Positions 38,606 to 47,005 are shown, counted from the stretch's first letter. The stretch: 57,223 nucleotides of DNA from Actinomycetota bacterium (GCA_020444505.1 JAHLKU010000013.1:1-57223); one strand, 5' to 3'. Notes: generated from the sequence alone by a model not told the origin. Translations and numbers: made by a program.

Positions 38606-39928
38606 ATGACACAGCCCGCCACGGCAGCGCGCCACGCGTCGGCGCCGGGCCGCGAGGCGCCGGTCGCCTATCGCGAGATCCGGCCGAAGTTCCAGCGCGC
38701 CCGCCTGGCCGGCGCGCTGGCCTTCCTGGTCATGGGGATCGCGATGTTCGTCGGCGGGGAATCGGAGAACCCGATCCCGATGATCGCCGCCGGCCTCGCG
38801 TCCGGCGACGCCGTCGTCCGCATCTTCCGGGACCACCGGCCCATCTGGTCGTTCCTCGTGGATGCGGTGACGGTGGCGGTCATCGTCGCGATCGACGGCG
38901 GCGGCCTCATCGCCCCGCTCGCCGCCGTGCTCGCCTACCTGCTGGTCGGCTCGATCCTGCTGGTCCCCTACCCCGGGACGATCTGGGTCATGGTGGTGGC
39001 GGGCGCCACGTTCTCGGTGACCGCCCTCGACCGGGGCGGCCTCGCCAACATGGGCGACCTCGAGTCGGGCAGGGCCCTGGTCATCTGGGGGCAGATCAGC
39101 GTGCTCCTCACCGCCGTCGGGGTGCTGCTGCTGGGGGCGGCCGCCCTCATCCGGCGGGCCCGCCGGGACCAGGCCGTCGCGCTCGACGCCGAACGGCGCG
39201 CCGGCGAGATGAAGACCGAGTTCGTGTCGATGATCAGCCACGAGCTGCGGACCCCCCTCACCAACATCACCGGCTTCGCAGAGACCCTCGGCGAGACGTG
39301 GCGCACCCTGGAGCCGGCCGAGATCGACGAGTTCATCGGCATCATCGCCACCGAGGCCGAGCACCTCGGCAACATCGTGGACAACGTGCTGGCCATCCCC
39401 CGCCTCGAGACCGGCCGCCTCCTGGTGGACGTCACCGACTTCTCACTCCGCCCCCTCGCCTTCCGCATCGCCGACCTGGTGTTCCCCGCCGGCGGCGAGA
39501 AGAAGGCGTCGGTGCAGGTGGCCGGCAACGTGGTGCTGCGCGCCGATCCGAACCGGGTGGAGCAGGTGCTCCGCAACCTGCTGGACAATGCCCGCAAGTA
39601 CGGCGGCGACCGGGTGGGCATCGAGTCCCACGCGCGCGGTGACGCCCACGTCGTGGTGGTGGCCGACAACGGGCACGGCGTGCCCGAGGAGGACCGCACC
39701 CGCATCTTCGAGCAGTTCGAGCAGGTGAGCCGGGGCGACACCCGAACCGACACGGGGGTCGGCCTCGGCCTGTCCATCACCAAGCGACTCATCGAAGCGA
39801 TGGGGGGCGAGGTCTGGTACGAGCCGGGGTTCCCGGTGGGCGCCAGGTTCTGCTTCTCGCTGCCGGCGGGCGCCGCCGACTCCGCCGCAGCCGAGCCCCG
39901 CCGCCCGGGCGAACGGGTCACCGCCTAG
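38606..39928 (+). CDS. Membrane sensor histidine kinase
   Basis: This encodes 440 residues. Four to six membrane helices (about 30-195) form the sensor region. The HisKA dimerisation box holds FVSMISHELRTPLTNITGF, with the phospho-His near residue 215. The ATP-binding domain has the N box LRNLLDNARKY, a G box (VVVADNGHGVPEEDR) and GVGLGLSITKRLIEAMGG. No response regulator gene is adjacent, so its partner is unknown. ATG 38606 has no ribosome site; the base GATACAT just upstream may be part of a -10 for a near-leaderless transcript. Confidence 0.9.
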   Translation: MTQPATAARHASAPGREAPVAYREIRPKFQRARLAGALAFLVMGIAMFVGGESENPIPMIAAGLASGDAVVRIFRDHRPIWSFLVDAVTVAVIVAIDGGGLIAPLAAVLAYLLVGSILLVPYPGTIWVMVVAGATFSVTALDRGGLANMGDLESGRALVIWGQISVLLTAVGVLLLGAAALIRRARRDQAVALDAERRAGEMKTEFVSMISHELRTPLTNITGFAETLGETWRTLEPAEIDEFIGIIATEAEHLGNIVDNVLAIPRLETGRLLVDVTDFSLRPLAFRIADLVFPAGGEKKASVQVAGNVVLRADPNRVEQVLRNLLDNARKYGGDRVGIESHARGDAHVVVVADNGHGVPEEDRTRIFEQFEQVSRGDTRTDTGVGLGLSITKRLIEAMGGEVWYEPGFPVGARFCFSLPAGAADSAAAEPRRPGERVTA

Positions 39929-39932
39929 CGGC

Positions 39933-40163
39933 TCACCCCTCCGAGGCCAGGCTCCACCCCGACGCCGCCGGCGCGTGCCGGTGCAGGAACGGGTTCTCCA
40001 CCGGGGCGGGACGGGCGCTCAGCACCCACGTGCCCTGCTCGGGCCGGATCTCGGGCACACCGGCCGCCCAGGACTGCTCTTCGGCGAGCCGGGCGAGCGC
40101 CGCCATGATGGCCGCGGCCTCCCGCGGCCCGGCGCCTCCCTTGATCTCCACTTCGAGGTTCAC
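39933..40163 (-). CDS. Acyl-CoA carboxylase epsilon subunit-like protein
   Basis: This encodes 76 residues starting at GTG 40163, which overlaps the stop codon of the epimerase gene (GTGA). Actinobacterial epsilon subunits of acyl-CoA carboxylases are short, start with a strand-rich segment, have a helix of Ala/Leu/Glu, and end in a Trp-containing motif. Here MNLEVEIKGGAGPREAAAIM, a central helix and GWSLASEG fit this pattern loosely. It would stabilise the alpha-beta carboxylase that makes methylmalonyl-CoA from propionyl-CoA. The coupling to the epimerase gene supports this. Confidence 0.6.
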   Translation of the reverse strand: MNLEVEIKGGAGPREAAAIMAALARLAEEQSWAAGVPEIRPEQGTWVLSARPAPVENPFLHRHAPAASGWSLASEG

Positions 40164-40564
40164 GCCAGTTCGACCAGTTCGGTGAGGATCCCGTTACCCC
40201 CCCTGGGGTGGACGAAGGCGATGCGGGCGCCGCGGCCCCCGATGCGGGGCTCGGCGTCGATCAACTCGGCGCCCTCGGCGGCCAGGTGCGCCAGGGCCGC
40301 CTCGATGTCGGGCACCGCGTAGGCGACGTGGTGGAGGCCCTCGCCGCGCCGCTCCAGGAACCGGCCGACCGGGGTGTCGGGCCCGAGCGGCTGCAGCAAC
40401 TGCACGTAGGAGCCGCCCACCGGGATCATCGCCTCCTCCACGCCCTGCTCCTCCACCACCTCGCGGTAGGCAGGCTCCACGCCGTAGCGGGAGCGGAAGC
40501 CTTCCACGGCCTCGTCCAGGTCGGCGACGGCCACGGCCACATGGTCCAGGTTCAGCAGCAGCAC
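40160..40564 (-). CDS. mce: Methylmalonyl-CoA epimerase
   Basis: This encodes 134 residues, normal for the family. It has the VOC pattern: LDHVAVAVADLDEAVEGF at the start, EGLHHVAYAVPDIEAAL in the middle and FVHPRGGNGILTELVEL at the end. The His residues in DHVAVAV and HHVAYAV and the Glu in TELVEL are the expected metal ligands. It interconverts the 2R and 2S epimers in propionate metabolism. GTG 40564 is the start, with a leaderless TACGCT 6 bases upstream. It is divergent from thiolase and coupled to the epsilon subunit. Confidence 0.9.
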   Translation of the reverse strand: MLLLNLDHVAVAVADLDEAVEGFRSRYGVEPAYREVVEEQGVEEAMIPVGGSYVQLLQPLGPDTPVGRFLERRGEGLHHVAYAVPDIEAALAHLAAEGAELIDAEPRIGGRGARIAFVHPRGGNGILTELVELA

Positions 40565-40570
40565 CGGGCC

Positions 40571-40576
40571 AGCGTA
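40571..40576 (-). promoter_or_regulatory. -10 of mce, leaderless
   Basis: TACGCT on the minus strand ends 6 bases before GTG 40564. Confidence 0.5.
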
Positions 40577-40605
40577 GCCCCGGACCGGCCCGCGCGGCCC
40601 GTCGG

Positions 40606-40611
40606 TAGCAT
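40606..40611 (+). promoter_or_regulatory. -10 of the thiolase gene
   Basis: TAGCAT lies 27 bases before ATG 40638, leaving a short leader containing AGGAGGA (40623-40629). Confidence 0.5.
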
Positions 40612-40637
40612 CGGCGGCGACCAGGAGGAAACACCAC

Positions 40638-41819
40638 ATGGGCTCGGTCATCACGTCCATCGCTCGCACCCCGATCGGCCGGTACGGCGGGGGCTTCCAG
40701 CCGCTGCAGGCGGTCGACCTGGGGGCCGCGGCCATCACGGCGGCCCTGGAGCGGGCCGGGCTGCCGCCCGAGGAGGTGTCGGAGGTGCTGTTCGGCCACG
40801 TGATCCAGGCGGGCACGGGCCAGATCACCTCCCGCCAGGCGGCCAAGAAGGCCGGCATCCCCATGACCGTGCCGTCCACCACCATCAACAAGGTCTGCCT
40901 GTCGGGGATGACGGCCATCGCCAACGCCGACAAGGACATCCGCCTCGGGGAGGCCACCTTCGTGGTCGCCGGCGGCATGGAATCGATGACCAACGCCCCC
41001 TACGTGGTGCCGACGGCGCGGTGGGGCGCCCGGATGGGCGACACCACCATGGTGGACGCGATGACCAGGGACGGCCTGTGGTGCGCCTTCGACGACTGCA
41101 CGATGGGCGAGTCGTCCGACAAGCGGAACACCGAGTTGGGCATGAGCCGCGACGAGCAGGACGAGTGGTCGGCGCAGAGCCACGCCAGGGCGGCGGCGGC
41201 CACCGAGTCGGGCCACTTCGCCGCCGAGATCGTCCCGGTGGCGGTGCCGCAGCGCAAGGGCGACCCCGTGGTGATCTCTGCAGACGAGGGCATCCGCCCC
41301 GACGTGACCGCCGAGTCGCTGGGGCGCCTGCGCCCCGCCTTCGTGAAGGACGGCACCATCACCGCCGGCAACGCCAGCCAGATCTCCGACGGGGCGGCCG
41401 CCGTCGTGGTGGCCGACCGGGCCGCCGCCGAGGCCGCCGGCATGCCGATCGTCGCCGAGATCCTCGGATACGGGCAGATCGCCGGCCCCGACGCCACCCT
41501 CCACGAACGGCCTGCCCAGGCCATGGAGGTGGCGCTCGCCAGGGCCGGGCTGACCACGGCCGACCTCGACCTGGTGGAACTCAACGAGGCGTTCGCCGCC
41601 GTCGGGATCCGCTCGATGCACCTGCTCGGCCTGTCCGGCGACAAGGTGAACGTGCACGGCGGCGCCGTCGCCCTGGGGCACCCGCTGGGGGCCACCGGAG
41701 CCCGCATCACCGTCACGCTGATCAACGCCCTGCGGGCGCGTGGCGGCGGCATCGGCGGCGCCGCCCTCTGCGGCGGCGGCGGGCAGGGCGACGCCCTGAT
41801 CGTGAAGGTGGAGGGCTGA
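40638..41819 (+). CDS. Acetyl-CoA acetyltransferase (thiolase)
   Basis: This encodes 393 residues, the usual length. The nucleophilic Cys is in INKVCLSGMTA, and NEAFAAVGIR, GHPLGATGAR and CGGGGQGDALI are the other active-site blocks. It condenses two acetyl-CoA to acetoacetyl-CoA or runs in reverse. An AGGAGGA ribosome site precedes ATG 40638. The neighbouring epimerase and carboxylase-epsilon genes fit a role in acyl-CoA interconversion. Confidence 0.94.
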   Translation: MGSVITSIARTPIGRYGGGFQPLQAVDLGAAAITAALERAGLPPEEVSEVLFGHVIQAGTGQITSRQAAKKAGIPMTVPSTTINKVCLSGMTAIANADKDIRLGEATFVVAGGMESMTNAPYVVPTARWGARMGDTTMVDAMTRDGLWCAFDDCTMGESSDKRNTELGMSRDEQDEWSAQSHARAAAATESGHFAAEIVPVAVPQRKGDPVVISADEGIRPDVTAESLGRLRPAFVKDGTITAGNASQISDGAAAVVVADRAAAEAAGMPIVAEILGYGQIAGPDATLHERPAQAMEVALARAGLTTADLDLVELNEAFAAVGIRSMHLLGLSGDKVNVHGGAVALGHPLGATGARITVTLINALRARGGGIGGAALCGGGGQGDALIVKVEG

Positions 41820-41861
41820 CCACCCGGAGGGGCACGCGACGACGGGGGCGCGGCTCACGGC

Positions 41862-41877
41862 GACCCGCGAGCGGGTC
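41862..41877. terminator. Hairpin between convergent genes, possible bidirectional terminator
   Basis: GACCCG-CGAG-CGGGTC, a 6-bp stem, lies between thiolase and the convergent hypothetical gene; no T-run is present. Confidence 0.5.
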
Positions 41878-41895
41878 ACCTGGAGCGGCTGAGGC

Positions 41896-42570
41896 TCACG
41901 GCAGCCGGTAGCGATACTCCCGGCCGCTGCGCTCGGCCACGGCGGCCCCCGAGACCCTCAAGCAGAAGCCGACCTGCTGCGCGAGCCGCCGTGGTCGCCC
42001 CAGCGCCGCAGCCAGGTCGGCGGTGGTGAAGGGGTCGGGGAGGCCCGGCGGCACCATCCGGCGCAGATCACCCGGTGACGCGAACTCGGCCGAGCCGTGC
42101 ACGCCGAGCAGTCGCCGCTCCTCGGTGACGTAGCCGCCCTTGCGCCATCCCCGCCGGGCGTCCGGGCGCCGCACCTCCTCCTCTTCGACCAGCACCACCT
42201 CGAGCACGAAGTGCGGATGGCTGAGGAGCGAGGGGAACGCCACGAGTTCGGCGCAGGCGTCGGCGGGGATGCCTCGCTTCGGAGAGCGGCGCCGCGATGC
42301 CTCGGCGCCGTCGCCGTCCAGTCTCACGATCCACCGCACCGCGGCGACGGGATGCACCACCCGGATGGGGTGCGTGTCCAGCAGGCGGTCCAGCTTGCGG
42401 CGCATCCCCGAGAAGTTGCGGGTCTGGATCTCGATGAGCAGGTCGCCCCGGACCAGGTCGACGACGAACCCGTCCACCGGCTCCTCGACGAGGTCGCCGG
42501 GCCGCCGGTACCACTCCTTGAGGGCGGCGTGGAGAGGCTTCTCGTTGAGCGAGCCGATGGCATCCACCAC
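41896..42570 (-). CDS. Conserved hypothetical protein with nuclease-like core
   Basis: This encodes 224 residues. VDGFVVDLVRGDLLIEIQTR followed by NFSGMRRKLDRLL resembles a PD-(D/E)XK nuclease-like core, in which an Asp is followed by ExQ/ExK; here it reads D...EIQT. The N terminus (GSLNEKPLHAALKEWY) and the C-terminal wHTH-like part (FTTADLAAALGRPRRLAQQV) are also typical of a family that I recall in actinobacteria. Function is unknown. The start is GTG 42570 or 42567; TACCCT at 42574-42579 favours 42567 for a leaderless mRNA. Confidence 0.75.
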   Translation of the reverse strand: MVDAIGSLNEKPLHAALKEWYRRPGDLVEEPVDGFVVDLVRGDLLIEIQTRNFSGMRRKLDRLLDTHPIRVVHPVAAVRWIVRLDGDGAEASRRRSPKRGIPADACAELVAFPSLLSHPHFVLEVVLVEEEEVRRPDARRGWRKGGYVTEERRLLGVHGSAEFASPGDLRRMVPPGLPDPFTTADLAAALGRPRRLAQQVGFCLRVSGAAVAERSGREYRYRLP

Positions 42571-42573
42571 CCG

Positions 42574-42579
42574 AGGGTA
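42574..42579 (-). promoter_or_regulatory. -10 of the nuclease-like gene
   Basis: TACCCT on the minus strand ends 6 bases before GTG 42567 (3 before GTG 42570), consistent with a leaderless start at the second GTG. Confidence 0.5.
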
Positions 42580-42604
42580 CGGCGGTGGCCCCGGTGCCGC
42601 TGGC

Positions 42605-42610
42605 TACTGT
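42605..42610 (+). promoter_or_regulatory. -10 of the second EamA gene, leaderless
   Basis: TACTGT ends 8 bases before GTG 42619; it faces the -10 of the divergent nuclease-like gene 25 bases away. Confidence 0.5.
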
Positions 42611-42618
42611 GCGCCGCC

Positions 42619-43449
42619 GTGGCCGTGCTCCTCGCCCTCGCCGCCGCCGCCTTCTCGGGATCCGGCGACTTCCTCGGCGGCCTCGCCTCCCGGCGGGGCC
42701 GGGTGATGGGTGTCGTCCTCGTCAACCACCTCGCCGGAGCGGTGGTGGTGCTGGCGGCGGCACCCCTCGTCGGCGGCAGCCTGGATGCAGGCGCCCTGTG
42801 GTGGGGGTCGGTGGCCGGGCTCAGCGGGGCCGGTGGCGTCGTGGCCCTCTACGGCGGGTTCACCCGCAGCAGCATGGCCGTGGTCTCCCCCATCGCCGCC
42901 GTCGGGGCTGCGGTGTGGCCGGTGCTGTTCGACCTGGCCCGGGGCCGCGACCCGGGCCCGGTGGTGCTGCTCGGCGTGGTGGCGGGCATCACCGCCATCT
43001 GGACCCTCAGCAGCACCGGCCGGCTGGGCGGCGCCGCCCACGTCCGGGAGGGGGTGCTGTTCGGCATGCTCGCCGGCCTCGGCTTCGGCACGCTCCTGAT
43101 CTTCCTCAGCCTCGGCTCCGGCGAGGGGATCTGGGCACTGGTGCCCGCCCGCGTGTCGGGGTCGCTCGTCATGGCGGCGGTCGTGGCGGCGACGCGGACC
43201 GCGCTGCCCCGGGGACGCGAATCGCTGGCGCCCAGCATCGGCGCCGGCGTCCTGGTGACGATCGGCAACAGCCTGTTCGTGCTCGCCGCCGCCAGGGGGA
43301 GCCTGGCGGTGGTGTCGGTGCTGGCGGCCATGTTCCCCGCCGCCACCGTGGTGCTGGCCTGGCTGGTGCTCGGCGAGCGCCTCACCCGCAGGCACCAGGC
43401 CGGCCTGGCGCTGGCGCTCGTCGCCGTGGGCCTGGTGGCGGGAGGCTGA
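42619..43449 (+). CDS. EamA-family (DMT) permease
   Basis: This encodes about 276 residues with ten hydrophobic helices. Helix 1 carries AAAAFSGSGDFLGGLASRRG, and the last helices have VLAAMFPAATVVLAWLVLGERLTRRHQ, the conserved EamA end. It probably exports a small metabolite. The upstream frame remains open but is low-complexity; GTG 42619 was chosen for the -10 8 bases upstream, and GTG 42625 is an alternative. Confidence 0.85.
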   Translation: MAVLLALAAAAFSGSGDFLGGLASRRGRVMGVVLVNHLAGAVVVLAAAPLVGGSLDAGALWWGSVAGLSGAGGVVALYGGFTRSSMAVVSPIAAVGAAVWPVLFDLARGRDPGPVVLLGVVAGITAIWTLSSTGRLGGAAHVREGVLFGMLAGLGFGTLLIFLSLGSGEGIWALVPARVSGSLVMAAVVAATRTALPRGRESLAPSIGAGVLVTIGNSLFVLAAARGSLAVVSVLAAMFPAATVVLAWLVLGERLTRRHQAGLALALVAVGLVAGG

Positions 43450-43497
43450 GCGGATCGGCCCGGCGTCCGGGACCGCGGCATCGAGGGGCCCGCACCC

Positions 43498-44148
43498 TCA
43501 GGCGTGCCGCACCACGCACCACACCTGCCCTCGCTCCGTGAGCGGCGCCCGGTCGAGCCGCTGGGCCTCGAGGCCTCTCGCTGCGCACTCCTCCTCGACC
43601 CACCGCCAGGCGTGACCCACCATCCCCGGCTCGTCGGACTCGTGGCTGCGCCCCACCCAGGCCTCGCCGAGGTAGTCCTCCTGCGCCTTCGACTCCCCGG
43701 CGGGCAGGAACGAGGCGAGGAACACGCCATCGGATGCCGAATGGGCCGCGAAGCCGTCGAGCATGGCACCGATCTGCTGCTTCGAGGCATGCGTCCACAC
43801 CGAACGCGCCACGACGTGCGTGAACCGGATACCGAACACCGAGAAGTCGAACCGGTCGTTGCCGTCGAAGCGGGGGCGCTTGCACTCGACCACCTCCGGG
43901 TCGAGGAACTCGCGCAGTCCCCGCTCCAGCATGGCTCGATTGGGTTCGATCCCGCAGTAGTGGCCGGGGTCCAGCAGCGGGATCACCCACCGTCCGCCCC
44001 GCAGCGCCCCGCACCCGACGTCCAGGACGAAGCTGTCGAAGCACAGGCCGTGCTCCAGCAGCACGATCAACTGCTCGCGCCCTGCCGCCTCGAACAGGCG
44101 AGGCGGCCCTCCCAGGAAACCATCGTTCATATCGTGGGACACGGTCAC
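43498..44148 (-). CDS. Class I SAM-dependent methyltransferase
   Basis: This encodes 216 residues. FVLDVGCGALRGGRWVIPLL is the SAM-binding motif I region, followed by GIEPN at the acidic loop of motif II. FTHVVARSVWTHASKQQ fits post-motif regions seen in small-substrate or glycan methyltransferases. Its GTG 44148 overlaps the stop of the glycosyltransferase gene by 4 bases, with AGGGTGAG upstream, so the two are translationally coupled. The substrate is unknown; it may act on the same molecule as the glycosyltransferase. Confidence 0.82.
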   Translation of the reverse strand: MTVSHDMNDGFLGGPPRLFEAAGREQLIVLLEHGLCFDSFVLDVGCGALRGGRWVIPLLDPGHYCGIEPNRAMLERGLREFLDPEVVECKRPRFDGNDRFDFSVFGIRFTHVVARSVWTHASKQQIGAMLDGFAAHSASDGVFLASFLPAGESKAQEDYLGEAWVGRSHESDEPGMVGHAWRWVEEECAARGLEAQRLDRAPLTERGQVWCVVRHA

Positions 44149-45272
44149 CTCACCCTACGGCGCCGGCCTCTCCGGTGGGACGCCCGCACCTCCTCCAGCC
44201 AGGCGTCGGTCCGGGGGCCGGCGACCGCCCAATCGAACCGGTCGACTGCGGCCCGGACCTCCGCGGCGCGGGTGCGAGCGATGCCCGGGTCGGCGGCGAT
44301 CGCAGCGAGACGCTCCACGAGTTGCCGCTTCGTCCGGTACAGGCACACTCCTTCCATGCCCGGCGGCACCCGCTCCGGGTAGACGAGGCGGTCCGGCAGC
44401 ACCGGCAGCGCCCCGGCGTGCATCGCCTCGACCACCGACACGCCGAAGAACTCCTGGCGGGCGGTCACCACCACCGCGTCGGCGCCGTGGAGTGCCTCGA
44501 CGTAGGCGCCCTCATCCAGGTGGCCCTCGTGGACGACCCGGGTGCCGAGTCGCTCGATCGCCTCGCGGTGGGCGTCGGGTTGGGCGACGAACGACTCGCC
44601 GGCCAGCACCACCCGCAGGTCGAGGCCCTGCTCCGCCACGGCGGTCAGGGCCGCCAGGGCGTCACCGATCGCCTTGTCGGGGTCCCACCGGTGGTTCCAC
44701 AGGAACGTGGCGGGCCCGTGCCGCCCGCGCAGCGGACCGATGCGGGCCAGGTCCACTCCCACCGGCACCACCGTGCTCTTGGCCGCCACCCGTTCGACCA
44801 GGTGCCCGTGGTGACGGTCGGGGGCCGCCCCCAGGAACCCCGGGAGCGCTCCCAGGACCGCGTCCCGGTGGAACGCGCTGTTGAAGGCCACCCCGTCGGC
44901 GGCCAGGAGCGACGTCCACGTGACCATGCCCAGCGCTCGCTCCGCCCGGGTGCGCCCGGTCTCGGGGTAGGTCACCTGGTTCTCGTGCAGGTACAGCGCC
45001 ACCGGCACACCGCCGAGGGCTTCCCGGGCCAGGCCCAGGAACCCGGCCAGGTCGAGCATCGACGTGGCCAGCACCAGGTCGGGAGGGCCGTCCTCTCCGA
45101 CGGCGGCGGCGGCCTGCTCGGCCAGCGTCACGTGCCCGCCCCCCAGCCGCCACTTCCAGAACTGCCCTTCGTGGGTGAGCAGCCGGACGTCGTGGGCGCT
45201 GTGCCCGGCCAGGCCCTCCGCCCACTGGCGGTGGCTGCCGGTGAAGTAGGGCTCGACGAGCAGCACTCGCAT
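44145..45272 (-). CDS. Glycosyltransferase of the tRNA-queuosine mannosyltransferase (DUF3524) type
   Basis: This encodes 375 residues. The N-terminal region MRVLLVEPYFTGSHRQWAEG and a later FWKWRLGGG match the DUF3524 domain of human QTMAN/GTDC1, where GSHKQL and a K-W-R element are conserved. The C-terminal GT-B half has FLWNHRWDPDKAIGDAL, a nucleotide-sugar-binding region (VVLAGESF) and the E-x7-E motif EFFGVSVVEAM near residue 272. The eukaryotic enzyme transfers mannose from GDP-mannose to queuosine-34 of tRNA-Asp; bacterial homologues of the domain exist with uncharacterised substrates. ATG 45272 was chosen over 45290 because family members start at MRVLLVEP. It is coupled to a methyltransferase gene. 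Confidence 0.8.
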   Translation of the reverse strand: MRVLLVEPYFTGSHRQWAEGLAGHSAHDVRLLTHEGQFWKWRLGGGHVTLAEQAAAAVGEDGPPDLVLATSMLDLAGFLGLAREALGGVPVALYLHENQVTYPETGRTRAERALGMVTWTSLLAADGVAFNSAFHRDAVLGALPGFLGAAPDRHHGHLVERVAAKSTVVPVGVDLARIGPLRGRHGPATFLWNHRWDPDKAIGDALAALTAVAEQGLDLRVVLAGESFVAQPDAHREAIERLGTRVVHEGHLDEGAYVEALHGADAVVVTARQEFFGVSVVEAMHAGALPVLPDRLVYPERVPPGMEGVCLYRTKRQLVERLAAIAADPGIARTRAAEVRAAVDRFDWAVAGPRTDAWLEEVRASHRRGRRRRVR

Positions 45273-45390
45273 GCTCCAGGGATACCACATGGGTGACCTT
45301 CGCCCCTGGCGGCCATGCCCCGGGCGGGAGGACGATGGGCCTCACCAGGCCGCCGGAGAGCGGCCGTTGCGGCGTGCCCGAGGAGGACCC

Positions 45391-46119
45391 ATGCGACGAT
45401 GGACGGCCTTGATCCTGGCAACGGCCCTCGCGACCGCCGCCGCCGGCTGCGGCGACGACCAGCAGGTGCTCGGGGACGGCACCACGACCGCGGCGCCCAC
45501 GACCGGCGCGCCCACCACGGCGGGCCCGACCACGACCGGCGCCCCGGCCACGACGGCCGCCCCCACCACGGAGGCGACGACCACGGCGCCGTCCACGACC
45601 GTGACGACGGCCCCGCCGACCACCACGACCACGGTGGCGCCGACCCTGCCGCCCGGCCCGTACTACGGCCCGCCACCGCCCTACTTCCCCGCCCCGCTGC
45701 CCGGCAGCGACCAGGCGCACGGCTCGGGGTGCGTCGTCCCGGGAGGCTCCACGACCCTGCCCGACGGCATCTGGTTCGGTTTCGCCGAGGGCACCACCCC
45801 CGGCATGCTCACCTTCGACCTCGCCTGCTTCTGGACCGGCGCCGTCGCCGTCGACAAGGCCACCGAGGACGGCGAGGAGGCCTTCGACTTCTACATCCGC
45901 AACAACAACCCGACCACCCGCCAGGTGCCGGTGTCGGCATCCGCCCGGGTCTGGTACGTCGACATGACCTCGCCCGATGTCAGCGTGCCGGACGAGATCC
46001 CCCTCAGCGCCTGGCCGCACCCCGACTCGTTCATGACCTGCCCCGATCAGTGGTGCAGCGTGTGGATCTACGTCAACGACGGCGAGGTCACGGCGCTGGT
46101 GGAGCAGTACCTGCCGTAG
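45391..46119 (+). CDS. Secreted lipoprotein paralogue A (GSGC-WFGF family)
   Basis: This encodes 242 residues. ATG 45391 follows AGGAGGA. The signal peptide ends in ATAAAGCGDD, then a Thr/Ala/Pro linker runs to about residue 100, including PYYGPPPPYF. The mature domain begins at GSGCVVPGG and contains DGIWFGF, LTFDLACFWTG, ATEDGEEAFDFYIRNNNP and VWIYVNDGEVTALVEQYLP at the very C terminus. Three or four Cys are conserved in the family. It is the first of three adjacent paralogues. No known domain was recognised. Confidence 0.8.
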   Translation: MRRWTALILATALATAAAGCGDDQQVLGDGTTTAAPTTGAPTTAGPTTTGAPATTAAPTTEATTTAPSTTVTTAPPTTTTTVAPTLPPGPYYGPPPPYFPAPLPGSDQAHGSGCVVPGGSTTLPDGIWFGFAEGTTPGMLTFDLACFWTGAVAVDKATEDGEEAFDFYIRNNNPTTRQVPVSASARVWYVDMTSPDVSVPDEIPLSAWPHPDSFMTCPDQWCSVWIYVNDGEVTALVEQYLP

Positions 46120-46159
46120 CGGCACGCCGAGAGGACGCCGCACCCGAAGGAGGGACGAC

Positions 46160-46843
46160 GTGAGAAGGATCGCACTCCTGCTGACGGCGCTGGCGCTCGT
46201 GGCCGCCGCCTGCGGCGACGACGTGCTCGGCGACGGCAGCACGACGGCGGCGCCCACCACGGTGCCGCCCACCACCGAGGCCCCGCCGACCACCGGCACC
46301 GCCCCGACCACGACCACGCTGCCGCCCACGACGGTGACGACGGCGCCCCCGGAGACCACCACCACCGAGGCCGCGCCGCCGCTCGCCTACCCGATCGGCG
46401 ATGGCCAGCACCTGCCCGATCCGCTGCCGGGCAGCAACCAGGCGCACGGGTCCGGCTGCGTGGTCCCCGGCGGATCGATGACGCTGACCGACGGCATCTG
46501 GTTCGGCTTCGCCACCACCCACGCCGGCGGCGAGATCGGCTTCGACCTCGCCTGCTTCTTCACCGGACAGGCCGCCATCGACGCCGCCACCGAGGACGGC
46601 GAGGAGGCCTTCGACTTCTACATCCGCAACAACAACCCGACCATCCGCCAGGTGCCGCTGCCCCCCGACGCCCGGGTGCTCTCCATCGACGATCCCGGCG
46701 GGCCGGTGCCGCCCTTCGAGGTGACCGGCGCCGAGTGGCCGGTGGGCAACGGGTTCGTCGCCTGCCCGGGGCCGTACTGCGCGGTGTGGCTGTATGTGAA
46801 CGACGGCGTCGTCACCGGCCTGGTGGAGCAGTACCTGCCGTAG
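46160..46843 (+). CDS. Secreted lipoprotein paralogue B (GSGC-WFGF family)
   Basis: This encodes 227 residues. GTG 46160 follows GAAGGAGG. The signal peptide MRRIALLLTALALVAAAC ends in Cys18. The mature domain shares all landmarks with paralogue A and is identical to paralogue C at the DNA level across 216 bases (46445-46660), which encode CVVPGGSMTLTDGIWFGF through TIRQVPL. It ends with GLVEQYLP. Function unknown. Confidence 0.8.
   Translation: MRRIALLLTALALVAAACGDDVLGDGSTTAAPTTVPPTTEAPPTTGTAPTTTTLPPTTVTTAPPETTTTEAAPPLAYPIGDGQHLPDPLPGSNQAHGSGCVVPGGSMTLTDGIWFGFATTHAGGEIGFDLACFFTGQAAIDAATEDGEEAFDFYIRNNNPTIRQVPLPPDARVLSIDDPGGPVPPFEVTGAEWPVGNGFVACPGPYCAVWLYVNDGVVTGLVEQYLP
46445..46660 (+). repeat. 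216-bp identical block, copy 1
   Basis: Bases 46445-46660 are identical to 47315-47530, with a constant offset of 870. They code for 72 residues with no synonymous difference, while both flanks differ markedly. Confidence 0.9.
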
Positions 46844-47005
46844 CCGGGATGCGCAGGAGGCAGGGGCGGGACCCGGCGGCGCCGCGTGGTGATTGACGTC
46901 GCGTACCCCGCGATCCGTGCTCTGATGGAGTGCGCAGCCGGCGGGCCATTCCGCCGGCGGGGGTGCTGTGTTCACGGCCGGCCGACGACGACGAGGAGAG
47001 ACCAC

